Part shown: piece by piece, positions 50,129 to 61,650 of the stretch
Position numbering within the stretch: the stretch's first letter is position 1
Layout: each line of letters begins with the position of its first letter
Assembly (NCBI GenBank): GCA_013397075.1
Contig: VWZS01004784.1
Span: 383,263 to 447,262 of the forward strand
Origin: Rhabdornis inornatus
Lineage: Eukaryota; Chordata; Aves; Passeriformes; Rhabdornithidae
Direction of reading: 5' to 3'
Length of the DNA: 64,000 bases
Notes under the pieces: model-generated
Databases searched by the model: none
Told to the model about the DNA's origin: nothing
The model's input: the letters and a program-made list of their open reading frames with translations, nothing else
Program-made: the position numbers and the translations under genes

Positions 50129-52424
50129 AGTGGTCCTGTTAAATTCTTGCCTTGGATTATTTGGATTTTTACCCTGCTTGGGAAGATTACAAATGCCAAG
50201 AACTGCACACACCCAATGTATCTACTCCATCTAATTGCAAACCATGCACAGTTTGAAAGTGGAGCTATGGCTGCCAATCCCTTCTGACTTGCAGATGAAT
50301 TAAAAAATTTGGTTGATACATAACAGGTCACAGGTTCATCTCATTCACAAGAAAAGTGAGTGCTTTCTGCAGACAAACCATGAGCTGCACAGTTCAGCCA
50401 GGCCAGATTTGTTATTCCTTTTCTTCCACTGAGTTGTGGTGAATTGTTTCAGAGCCCAGTGGACTCCATCCGAAGCCTGCCTTTACTTTCTGAGGTCCAG
50501 GATCATTATGGGAATTATCCATGATTGCACTTAGGTGGCAGCTAAACACCTTCTAGGAGCTGGATGAAAAATAGGCCAAGACTCATTGAAAATCTTTTGC
50601 TTTAATTTGGGTTAACCCTCAGTGTTAATTACATTTTCAGGTCAGGCTCTGTCTCCTGTTAACTCATGAAATTGGCTTTGTGACACCAATGTTGAAGGAG
50701 ACATTACATCAGTTCAATGTGGCTGGATGGAATTGACTTGCTCTTTCACATCTGCATACTTGTGCATAATCCTGGGCTGTCCATTAAACATTTCTTTCCT
50801 CCTGGAGATGGCTCTAAAGTAATTCACCATGTTCTATCCCTTATCATCTATGGATGTGCACAGTCTGCTTAACATTACTTGGAACTGATGATTTCATATC
50901 CAAGTGCACAGTGCATTTAAACTGTGAACATGTCTAAGAAGCTCTATTCCTTTTTGATGCCTTATGCCCACAGGAAAGAATGAAAGGAAACATATGTGCA
51001 TTTTTGAGAAGGAGAAAAAAAGAGGATTGCTCTCAGGAGACTTTCTCCTCAGATTCTGCGATGAGTAATGCTCCTGTCAATTATTGGGTTTTTCAGAAAC
51101 AAGCTAAAAAAAAGGCCTAATTTTAGCTGCATTTGCTTTCTTGGATTGATGTCATTCCTACTCCTGTGAAAATAGGTATTCCCTCTGGAAATGAACAGCT
51201 CTCAGCTGGACGAGAAATCAATGCCAATCAAGATCACAGACATGATTAAGGACTTCCCATCCTGTGCCTTCACTTGAGATTTTATTAAGAATTGTGGAGA
51301 GATATATTGAAGCAGTTGTGAAGTTTCCCCCACAATATTAGCTTTGGAACATTTTGTATAAGTTGCAAAGTGCTAAAATAATTAATTTTCTTCCTTTTAG
51401 CTATGGTTTCTTAGCATAGTACTAGGGACTATAATGACCTGATGGATTGATTTCCATGATTGAACACTTGTTCTTGGAAAGGTAGAGTGTAGCATGCTTG
51501 TTGAGTGTTTGTTCCTTTTAAAATTTGTTAATTACTTGATAGTCATATAACTCTTTTTTTAGTAAAATCTCTCTGATGAAGATGAGAAGTCAGTGTGAGA
51601 TGTAAAAAAATTGACAACAATGCAGATTTATGTCTGTAAGTTAAACAAACAAAAATACATGTCTCTAAAGCACATTTGTTCACTAGGATCCTTTTCATTT
51701 TCCATTAAAATCACGTCTGTTCCTATTTTATGTACCCGTTTAGAAGGAAATTTTGATGCCAGGCTAAGACGGTGGATGCATAATTTTTATATGGTTTTGT
51801 AGAGCTTCAGTGATGAGTGAATCCTGCCTTTGTTGTGTTTAAAAAAACCCATGTCCCTTCTCTAAAGAGCTGCAAGGGCTAGGAGTTAATTACTCTGCTT
51901 TGGAGAATTTTATGTCTTTTTGTACTGAATTCCATTGCTTGGCCCAATACTGTTGGGTGGACTTTGCAGTGCTTTACCACAGAAGCAGCTGCATCATAAT
52001 TGTGGAGCAACTCGTTTAGGTCAGATATTTAACAGACAGGTGGTCACAGGGCAAGGTGCTATTCCATGTGACAGCATGGAATGCTACAAGTCTGCCGAAA
52101 TTCATGGGTGGGTATTACTTGCTCCCCTTATTTGGTTTTAAATTGCTTCATCCTGTTTAGTGGAAAGGCTCTGCTCCTGCTGGTGTACCTGGGTACAACA
52201 CAATGTCTTTGTTTGGGAGCAGCTGAAGCTGTAAAAGTTACAACAGACAGCTAATTTCCTTTCACAGTTGATGGGGCTTATGCCCTTAAATCACCACAGA
52301 CTTTAAGCAGGTTCTCTTCTGTTGGTAAGGATCTCTAGAGTCAAACAAAAATATTGCATTAAAGGTGCTTGCTGTTTGTTGTAGCTGAAAAGTATCTTGT
52401 GGGTAGACCTTATACGGATAACTC
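50129..52424. other. Non-coding stretch, nothing recognised
   Basis: Unique-looking DNA. The region 50590-50780 has slight enhancer-like texture ('gttaattacattttcagg', 'ggttaaccc'), too weak for a separate call. Frames at 51611-51802 and 51935-52141 are short and unmatched. Confidence 0.45.
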
Positions 52425-52439
52425 AAAAAAAAAAAAAAA
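52425..52439. repeat. Poly-A run (15 A)
   Basis: Homopolymer of 15 A after 'aactc'. No retroposed gene sequence was recognised on its upstream side. Confidence 0.9.
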
Positions 52440-52466
52440 GAGCCAGAAAAAAAGAAATTCTTCAGA

Positions 52467-52490
52467 GAAATACTCTAAGAAATACTCTAA
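52467..52490. repeat. Tandem 12-bp duplication
   Basis: The 12-mer gaaatactctaa is repeated twice head to tail. A single slippage event would explain it. Confidence 0.85.
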
Positions 52491-53334
52491 GATTTTTATC
52501 AATATGTCTTTACTTCTCTCTCTTCTGAATCCTTGATAAAACTCAGTCACAGTGCAAACAAGATAATGTTGGTGAGATTCAAGAAAAAAAGAAGAAATTG
52601 AAGAAAAATTGTTACCTAGAGGGAAGATTAGAGAAAATGGATAATAGGAACGAAAAAAAGCCACCAACCAACTCACTAAGCTAATTTCACCCTCTGATGT
52701 GTTTGGTGTTCAGTTTATTCAGTGCAATCTGGTACCCAGGCTAAGGACATGATTCTATGCTATAAACTTATTTAAAATGAATGAGACTACCAGTTTACCT
52801 TCTTCTGACAATATTTTATATGCTTAATTTCATGGGTTGATCCTGTGCACTTTTTGGATTTTTTTTAGTCCAGGTGTCCTCCTGATCATAAAAGGAGGAA
52901 AAGAAACTTAAGTGTCAAGGTTTTCAGCTGAGCTGTTCTTGCCTTGTGTCCCCTGCACTTTCATTCTCCCTTCACACAATCCAGAGTCTGTTTTCAATCA
53001 GTTAATGAAGCAGGGTAATGGCTGGCCAAGAGATGTGAGAGCTGAGGCATGGATCTTCTTGTGCAGACTAAAAGGTTTTTTTAACCTGAGCATAGAGAAG
53101 TTGTTTCACCAAGTTAAATGTTGAGGTAAATAAAATAGAGAAGGTGGTTTCAGCCCTTGCCTGTATTGCAGGTCTCTGTGTCTGAGAACAGCCATCATTT
53201 CTGCACTTATTGCAGAATCCCCCAAGAGAGCCCTGCATTGTCAAAGAGAATAAATTGCTTCCTCACTTGTAGAAGTGGCCCCCGAAGTTCAGCATTAAGA
53301 AGTGAATGGGGAGGCATCACAGGAGAGATTTTGC
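52491..53334. other. Non-coding stretch, perhaps more of an old LINE
   Basis: From about 52960 the sequence runs into the CR1/L3-like remnant at 53335 and may be its diverged upstream part, but I cannot align it by eye. The frames at 52912-53124 and 53157-53411 may be relics of that element. Confidence 0.3.
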
Positions 53335-53520
53335 TGCCTCTGTCTATAATAAGGTTAAAAGGTAACCTCATCACATTGTTTAACTATCTCCAGTGGGGAT
53401 ATCTAGTATAAAGTGCAGGGATGGGAAAGTGCTCATTACTTTTAGACAAAATCATAACAAGAAACAGTAGCTGGAAATTGACCCTACATTAATTAAAAAT
53501 GAAAATAAGATTTTATTCTT
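53335..53520 (+). mobile_element. Probable old CR1/L3-like LINE remnant
   Basis: The stretch 'ggtaacctcatcacattg', 'tttaactatctccagtgggg', 'atatctagtataaagtgc', 'gtgctcattacttttagac' and 'gtagctggaaattga' follows the order of words in the CR1/L3 region just after the reverse-transcriptase frame, in sense orientation. Divergence is high. The assignment rests on pattern memory, so confidence is moderate. No coding capacity is left. Confidence 0.45.
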
Positions 53521-56260
53521 ACATTTCTGATTCATTTATTTTCTTAACAGCAGAGGTAATTAACAACATTGGCTGACTGCTCAGAGGAAGAAGGTTTTCC
53601 ATTCCTTGCAGTGTTTAAATTGCAAGATTTCTCTCTAAGAGGGAAACTTTTAACCACTGCACAAGTTATTTAGCTGAGTATAGGAATTCCTAGGTGAAGT
53701 GTTGCCATTAATAATATCAAGACTTTGAGGCTGCAGGATCACCACTGGCCTTTTGGCTCTCAGACTTTCCTTGCATTGTCCTCTCTCTGTAAATCTACTA
53801 TTTATTTCAATGGCTTTTTCCCTTCTCCACAGGCTCCTATCTCTGGCCTCAGTGCAATGAAGATCTAAATTATCTTCTTCTACACAAATCAACTATCTTT
53901 ACTCCACACTATCTGCCAGTGGAGGTTCTGCCCTGTTGCAGATGATGAGTAGAGCCTGGAGCTTTCTAGGGCAGGCAAAAGGAGATGAGGTAAAACAAGG
54001 GATCTATTTAGCATCCTATCAGGAATAAACACTCATTTTCATAATGAACTTGCCTGTGTTTGTCATCACTGCAGAATTTCATTAGGAGGAAGACAGTTGA
54101 GATTCCTGCATCTGCCATTTCCATGGTACCCCCTGCAGTAGGTCGCTCAAGGAAAGATGTCTCACTTTAATCTTTAATCACTGCTGTGAAGTATTGGGTT
54201 GTGGGTGGGACTGGGGCTGTTTATGGCAAGCAGGGGAAGGGGAGAGAATTAAAAGCAAGCTTTCTGTGCTAATGCTTGTCAGCTTAGCACTAATATATGT
54301 GTTCCTGAACTCTTCTTGACTCACTTCTATGTTGATTTGTTTGTATATGTGGATGTTTGTGATGAAGGAACACTGTCCACCCTTCCTCCTAAAATATGGC
54401 TGCCTGAATGGTGAGCATGATAGTATATAGCACTAACCAGACAACAAGACATTCCAGAAACAGAGGAAGGGAAAAATAACAGATTTACCTGAACTAGAGG
54501 GGAAACTAAGGAAGTCAAATAATTCCTACATCATTTGGGAGCCCATCTAAACTGCATATCAATGTGGTTCCTTCATATGGCCCAGCAGTCTTTTATAACT
54601 CTATAGTTTGCAGAAGTAGCAATCTAGGCTTTTTAGCCACACACTTCAAGATTTTGATATTCTCAATTTACAAGGAAAAGTTCCTTCAGAAAGGTGATGG
54701 AAAGCCCACTAGGCAAGGCTGTATTGACAACCAGCTTACCTGCCAGTGCTATCCCGTGGCAGTAGCTGGGGGACTGTAAGTAATCAATGTGAAGGGACAC
54801 AGAAGTGCAGTTGTTTTCGATTTTGGGGAGGAGATTTATCTAATGAGTCTTCTATCATCTGCTTTGTAGCACAAGGTGTTAAGATTTGAAAAAAGTGATG
54901 GTTAGATATAGATAGAAGCCTCTAGCAGTGGCTTGCACACAGTGTGGCTTCACTCAAGATAAAGAAGCACTGAGGCTCTCCTTTGTACACTTCAATTTTT
55001 CCTGCCTTTGCAGGCATAAGTACCGGGGGAGATCTCACATACATTTGAGTCAGAGAAATGATTATCTGTTTATCTTGCTTTCCTTTCAGAGTGGTACAAT
55101 GAAACCAGCAGAACTCTTGTCCCTCCCCCGCCTCCTCTCTTCCTACCAGACAAACCTTGTTTTAGAAAAATTAGAATGTGTTGTGGATAAAGGAAGGTGA
55201 CCCTAGGTCTTGGATCTGTTTCCTTCATTAGTATCAAATTGGCATGTAGTGATTGCTGCTTCTAGTGTCAATGCTGGAACATTTAACCAGTCAGAAGAGT
55301 TTACAGATGCCAGAAGAGAAAGCCAGTGATGTGTATAATATATCCATGGAGTCATAAATAGCTGAGACAAGGGCTGGTTATTGCTTAGTTCAATATTGTT
55401 GTTTAATAGCAACTCTAAATACACTCTGCCGGGTTAAATATTGTACTATTAACTCTGCAGATGATGATCTTCCTAGACTGAATGAGAGACAAGCACATTA
55501 TTCTGTGATACTTTTCTTTGAGCTCCCCATATGTGAGCAGGGTAATTGAGGGGACTGGCAATTCTGTAAGCCATTCTGAGGGTCAGACTCTCTCATTGTA
55601 CCTCCCTGCCCCTTCCTAGAGAGGGCAGAAGAACTTACTTTATGAATACAAAAGCATTAGATGAGCCTGCTTTATGCATATTTGTAAAGCACACATCAAT
55701 CCATTGTCTCAGCCTGTGGATATTATCAATCTCTAATTATAAGATATCCATTCCACAGTAGTAGCTTCAAAGGTAACAATTCATCCAGGCCTTTCCCTCA
55801 TCCTTTTTTATGAGTAACCAGAGGACAAAATTAATTGTCTTCGTGTTGATCTTTTTCTCTCCTGGCTGTCTGTGCTAGATGAAAAATGAAAAAGGACTCA
55901 GCAAATAAAGGAACCCTGTTTCTGAAAGATCAGTAATGTCCCTGGAAAATGTCCCACCCTTAAACCCAGCTGAATAGTTCAATGAGATCATAGATCACAC
56001 AGACAGTTGGACTGGAAGTTTTTATGATATTTTAAGAATACATCTTTAGCTGGCCAAACAAAAATGAGATCTGGAGGATGAAAGAAATGCCTGCAGTTTA
56101 CCTTAGCTGGCAATAGCCTATTCACTTTACTTATATTATACTTTTGGTATCAGTGTCCCTCCTTTTCAATTTCTCATGTTCTCAGCTACTATTTTGTTCA
56201 GTGCTGCATTTAAATGTTTCATTTGAGGGATTCAAAGTTATTGAGGAGAGGAAACAACAC
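53521..56260. other. Non-coding stretch, nothing recognised
   Basis: Ordinary sequence. Frames at 53650-53892, 54928-55200 and 55203-55424 are 73-90 codons and unmatched. No repeat family recognised. Confidence 0.5.
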
Positions 56261-56315
56261 ATTTACATATGTAAATATATACATCTGTGCTTGTGTGTAC
56301 GTATATACACGTATG
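56261..56315. repeat. 16-bp perfect palindrome followed by alternating purine-pyrimidine run
   Basis: ATTTACATATGTAAAT (56261-56276) is a perfect palindrome. After a short AT spacer, 56292-56315 alternates pyrimidine and purine for 24 bp without a break (tgtgtgtacgta, then tatacacgtatg), with two CpG steps. Alternating tracts of this kind can adopt Z-DNA under torsion. Any role is inference. Confidence 0.8.
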
Positions 56316-57299
56316 AAGTTCTCAGTATCAAAGCTGAATTTTAGGTAGACTTTTCTGTTCCCTTCTGAGATTACTCTTTTACTTTAAATTCCAAACCTTT
56401 AGAGAACAGCCTGGTATTGTCTAAATCCACAGTCAACCAAAGGCTGGCATCAGCAATCAGGAGGCACTTGCACATCAGTTCTATTATCGTTCTTCAAATG
56501 ACCATTTTAATTTGCATGACAGACACTTAAACTGTGCAGAAACTCTACACAGGCATATTACAAGAGCACTGTGCTGCTAAGTTATGTGAACATTTTACAA
56601 CATTCTGTTTTAAACCCCAGAGCTTCATGAATCTCTCCACATCAAGATTAAATGTAATTTACCTCAGCTGTTTGGTGCTTTCCTGGGTAAAAATGGTAAA
56701 TCAGAAACTATCCAGCAAGGAGTATAAACACTTGTGTAAAGCTTAATTTGTACTAATCTATCTGCAGAATGACCTCTGCAAGTCTCACTTATTGGGGGCA
56801 TTCTGCACTTGCACTGTTTCTCAGGTTTGGTTTCTTTTCACCCTTTGAAGGTCGTCTTTGATGCGGGTTATCATTTAGGCCTCTTCCTTTGTGGAGATGA
56901 GAATTTATTTTTATTGCTTTTAAAAACAAGTTAGATGCCTCTGATTTGCTTGCTCGTATCTTTTTAATTTCATCATGGGAGTCTTGCCACTGGATGCACT
57001 GTGGTTTTGAGTCCTAATTTTTCTTTCTAGGTAAAATGAAGGACAAACTTGAAATGTTTTCTACCTGAAGTGCCACGATACTTTCTATTCACAAGCCTGT
57101 TGCTACCAGTGAAACTACTTGAAAAGTAATTTCTGCTAAGTTCTATTTGACATATGCAGATGTAGCTTTTTGGTATGGAAATCTTCACACGATCACAAGC
57201 CATGGAATAATTCATGATACAATAGCAGAGACACATTGAAAGTATTGGCTTGTTTATCGGAATGAGAAGAGATTCCCTGTCCAAAATAAGTTGCTTCTT
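56316..57299. other. Non-coding stretch, nothing recognised
   Basis: AT-leaning unique DNA. Frames at 56534-56746 and 57027-57284 are short and unmatched. Confidence 0.5.
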
Positions 57300-57450
57300 T
57301 GCTACCTTTGCAATTATGCAATTGCATTTATGACTTATGCATTTTTATTGAGCTCCCATTGGTTGGTCCTGTAATATAATTTTCCATATTGTAGGTTTTA
57401 GATTTGTCTTGATTCCCAGATTCAAAAATATCCATTCATTTGGGATTTTT
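57300..57450. promoter_or_regulatory. Candidate element: palindromic POU/octamer-like sites
   Basis: tgcaatt (57309-57315) and aattgca (57320-57326) form a perfect inverted repeat around ATGC, giving overlapping ATGCAAT-type words on both strands. ATGCAT follows at 57337-57342, then 'cccattggttgg', a CCAAT-box-like word on the minus strand. POU-domain proteins bind ATGCAAAT-like sites, and the arrangement is consistent with a regulatory element. Conservation was not tested. Confidence 0.33.
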
Positions 57451-58449
57451 TTTTATTCTATTGGATAAATATTCCATTGAATATAAATATGCTTTTTTTT
57501 CCTATGGAAACTCTAATGTAGAATAATAGAACATAAAATAACAGAAATAAAGCATGAACAAAAATCTACACTATTATTTGATTATAATGTTTTTGAGGAA
57601 AAATTGAAATTAGTCAGATCGTTGGAGATTATATTAATTTGCATGAATTCAAGACTTTGTTATTTTTGTGTCTTCTTTGTTTTGATTTTTTTTTTTCATT
57701 AGCAAATCTATCCTATTCCCCCAAAAGTTGAAAGAGACCAAAATTCCATGTGGCACTGGCACTGTATTCCATTGCAGAAACCAGGAAGATATAATCCAAG
57801 CCACTTCAATCCTCATTAAAAAAAAAAACAAAACACCCCAAAAACAAACAACTAAACCCACCTTACTCCTTACTCTTTATTGAATAACTATAATGTAGTG
57901 TAATATACAAGATCATGACATGAAGAGGCATCAGTCGTCCTCATAACAGGTAAAATAAAAATTATGAGAAGTTACTGAAATCGGTGTAGACTATATATTA
58001 CTTTTTATGAATGGCATAGCCATTGACACTGAAAGAAATGTCTAGCTACCTGAACCGATCCACTGTGTATAGAGGCTTAGAACATATTTGGAAGAAAAAT
58101 CAAACAAAAAAAAGGCCTGGATTTAAATAGCAATCAGGACAACACACAACCTAAATTTGCTAAATTTTTGTTCATACTAAGCAAATGTAATTATTTTCAT
58201 ATAAACATGCCTCTATACAAACAAAAAGTAGGTCTAATTTTTCTTCTTCATTAAAGCATTTGGTGCAGGCCTACATGAAGACTTGTGTGTTAACAAGAAA
58301 ATAGTGCTGAAAAATGATAGAATGGGATAAAAGAAAATATTAAATGGAGAAGGTTTGGACTGGAAGGATGCTCCCAGCCAAATTACCTAATTTTACTAAT
58401 TTAACCAAGTTACTGGTTTTACACTCAGTTTTGTGTAATATTTACATTA
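57451..58449. other. Non-coding AT-rich stretch with A-rich run
   Basis: Includes a T10-type run near 57680 and an A-rich run at about 57818-57860 ('aaaaaaaaaaacaaaacacc', then 'aaaaacaaacaac'). No gene or repeat family recognised. Confidence 0.5.
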
Positions 58450-59060
58450 GGGAGTTTGGTGCTGTAGGACTTTGCTGATGGTACAAGGTTTGGAGACAGC
58501 AGTACAGAGAAGCATTGGGATATTGTTCAAATGAACTCAGCGACCTTCAGGGAGGTAAGAGAAATGGAATGAAATTCAAGATAACAAAGGGCAAGTTTTT
58601 ACACTGTGGGACTAATCATAAGATTTTTCTCATTTATGTGGGAACCCTGCAGAGATGACAAATTGGGGAAAAGCAAACAGGTTAGTTGGGCATAGGATGA
58701 CAGTGAGCCCTCACCTTGCAGAATTTCAGACAACACAAATAGGATCCTTGAGCCTATCAAGGTAAGTAATTTCCAATGAATACAGAAAAAGTCTGAACTC
58801 CATGGCAGAAAGCCATGGAAAGCAAACCACTGCAGAGTACAAAATTATGGTGAGGTGTTATTTGGAATCCCACACTGAAACCTGCTGGATCCTTGAGGAG
58901 AAAGAACAGGGGCATAAACAGCTGCAGGTAAGGTCTGCCAGGAGGATAAGATAGGGCAAATGGACAGAGACTGGTTTGGCAGCCACAGTGGAGGCTGAGG
59001 AAGGAGGTCAGGGAAACTCATTCATGCAGAGAACTTTAGTATTCAGACCAATTTACAAAA
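58450..59060 (+). mobile_element. Probable diverged CR1-type LINE remnant, sense orientation
   Basis: The words 'tttgctgatggtacaagg', 'ttcagggaggtaagagaa', 'atggaatgaaattcaag', 'ataacaaagggcaag', 'ggcataggatgacagtgag', 'ggtgaggtgttatttgga' and 'atccttgaggagaaag' follow the order of a CR1 reverse-transcriptase C-terminal region ('gctgatgacac...', 'aaattcaacaag...', 'ggcaag...', 'gtgaggcc...'). The similarity is weak at each word but collinear over about 600 bp. If right, it is far older than the two minus-strand CR1 tails and encodes nothing intact. Confidence 0.45.
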
Positions 59061-61619
59061 ATGAAAGACATGGCCAATAAACTGATGAGACTAATGTATC
59101 TACTGAAAATTATATATGGCCCTAGGAAACTGGAATGATTTAATTGCTTTCAAATTTCAAATATAATGTGATTCCCAAAGCCTGTCAGGGAGTCTGATCA
59201 TGAAGGAATTTGTATCTTTTCTTCTCCTGAAGAACTGTGTGTATCCTTTCTGTTGTTCATTAGGTAGGCAGCTTGGTGGTCTAATCCATGAAACAAATGT
59301 GTGGACAGAGATCAAGTGTAAAAATCTACTTCAAAAGCTGGGGAGTATCTCATTGACTATCATGCACCATGTGATAGCTAAATTAGGATGAAATACAGCT
59401 GAAAATATTTCAGGAAGGATAATTCTCTGATGAAATGAACAGATGTTCCCACTGTAGGTAGCTCTCTTTCTAATAACTTGGTCTTTCAGAGAGCAGTAAA
59501 TCCTTGGCGAAAGTCAAGGAAATGAAAACACCGTGCACAAGCAGTGTCTGCCTTAGTAGTTCACTGAATCAAGCCTTAAAGCTACTAAAAAAGACTCCAT
59601 AACTTAAAGAAAATGCCACTGTTATGATTGCTTGCTGTATTCTTGGAAAGCTTGTCTTCCCTAGAAATCTATTACGATTCCATCATATCTGACTACATAT
59701 GGACAAAGATATAAACAATTTTTCTTCCACCAGGTGAAGTTCCTTTTTAGCTCGGGAAAGACAAGTTAACAGGTATGACAACTAACTGTGGACAAGGAAT
59801 TCTGATGATGGCATCTTCCTTATTGCAGAGCTTTTTTCTAACGGGCCTAGAGGATTTCTCATTATTAACTTGAGACAGTGACTAACTCCCACAGGCTGCT
59901 TCCAATACATCCATCTGTTTTTGTAGATGAGGGTGCAAAGAATTGGTTTTCTTCCTGTTGTCTTTCTTCTGTATGGATTTGTATTTGATATCTACAGTGC
60001 TTAATTCACTTGGGAAATCTGTACAGTAACTCAAAGCATGTCCCAACTTACAAAAGGGTGGTTTTGCTCTGGCAAAGCCAGATACACAGTGCCTGCTCCT
60101 CTATGCACTGCAGCACGCAGTGGCACACAGAGACAGAAGGTTTGACCACCTACAAATCAGGTTTTTTTCCATTTTTCTGCAAGGTATGAGGTGAAAGTGT
60201 GTGACATTTGCACAAATGTTCAGAGATGGTTGATACCAGCCTGTCAGGACACGTGGAGCAGGGCAGGAGGCAAAGGCAGTGCCTTGTGGAATGACTCCCA
60301 AACAAAACAACTGGGCATCCAGACCAGCTGGCAAGTGCTGACAAATCCTGGAGGCAACCTAATGATTTGGGCTCAGAAAAGGGGCTGGTGAATGGTGGAT
60401 TTGAATCTGGACCCTCCCTTTGCTCCCAATTCATCTTCCAGTAAAGAATGCAAAGAAGCTAAAGAATGAAAATGAGCAACCAGGCAAAAGCTTATTCCAG
60501 CTGTCTGGGGATTGTGTCACCAAGTCAGATGGCAGTAATTTAACTTTTCTTTCTCATAAGGTCAGTGTATGCTGGCAGAAATTTATTGTTTCTTCATTAC
60601 TGAGGATTTACTAGATGCTTCGTTGTTCTTGGGAGGGAAAGGCAATATTTCTTGCTTCCTAAATATGACCTTTTATTTCTGGGTATCTTTCAGCCATCTA
60701 TATTTTGCTTGAATAAGATAAATGTGTGGAGCACTACAGGACAAATTCCCAGTGGATGATTAAAAAACGATTGCCCTGCATGGGGAGGAATACTTAACTG
60801 TGTTATTACCTAAATCTTCATATAAAATATATTCACAGACCTGTGATACAGCGCCATATGGCTATAGAATATCACCAAATTGAACTGGGGGGAGGAATGG
60901 TTAGAAAGCAATGAATTTTTAGGAAAAAAAAAAATATACCAGATCCTTAATGATATAATTAGTGATGCTTGCTTAGAGATAATGACACACATGTCCACAG
61001 AAGTTCTCGCCACAGCTACTGCATTCAGGGAGCCAGGGCTGTGAGAACACAGACCCCAGGATAACATGGAGCATGTACCAAAACCAGTTTGTTTGCAAGT
61101 GATGTGAGCACTTCTTGTTTTGCAAAAGGGAAAATCTGCTCCAGATTTGCTCTAATTAGTCTCCTGTCTCTATGGTTGCGACTGAATGATGTGGTTCTTT
61201 TTGTGCTGTAAATCTCTTTTTAGCCTGTGAAAAGTCTGTAATTTATTTTCAGAGCAGCTGTGTTTTTCTGATAGATAGAGAAACATCTGTTCTAGTTACT
61301 GTATCAGTACAACACATTCCTGATGGCATTTCCACCACCTCACTATGCTCTGCTATCACATCTTTTCCTTGTGAGAGGAAGCAGGAGGGAAGGCACCTTT
61401 GATCTTTGGAACCTGTTAAGGTTAAGGATGCTACATGCACGGTGCCTATCTGATTAGGGGAAACACAAACTACTCTTTTATGAAACACTTTGAAATAATA
61501 AATCTGCTCCCTGCATACAAACAGGCTCCCTATATCATTCAAAGAAGCAGACTACGAAAAAAATTCCAAATGAAACTTATGCAAAGTGAACAAGTTACTT
61601 ATTGGAAAATTGCACTCAT
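59061..61619. other. Non-coding stretch, nothing recognised
   Basis: Unique-looking DNA with frames of 60-94 codons (59200-59391, 60150-60434, 60810-61067, 61249-61542), all unmatched and mostly overlapped on the opposite strand. Confidence 0.5.
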
Positions 61620-61650
61620 AGAGTACCTGCTAGTGGTACTCTGGTACTCT
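61620..61650. repeat. Inverted repeat with a tandem copy of one arm
   Basis: agagtacc (61620-61627) pairs perfectly with ggtactct (61635-61642) across a 7-nt centre, and ggtactct is repeated immediately at 61643-61650. Small, but ordered. Confidence 0.8.
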
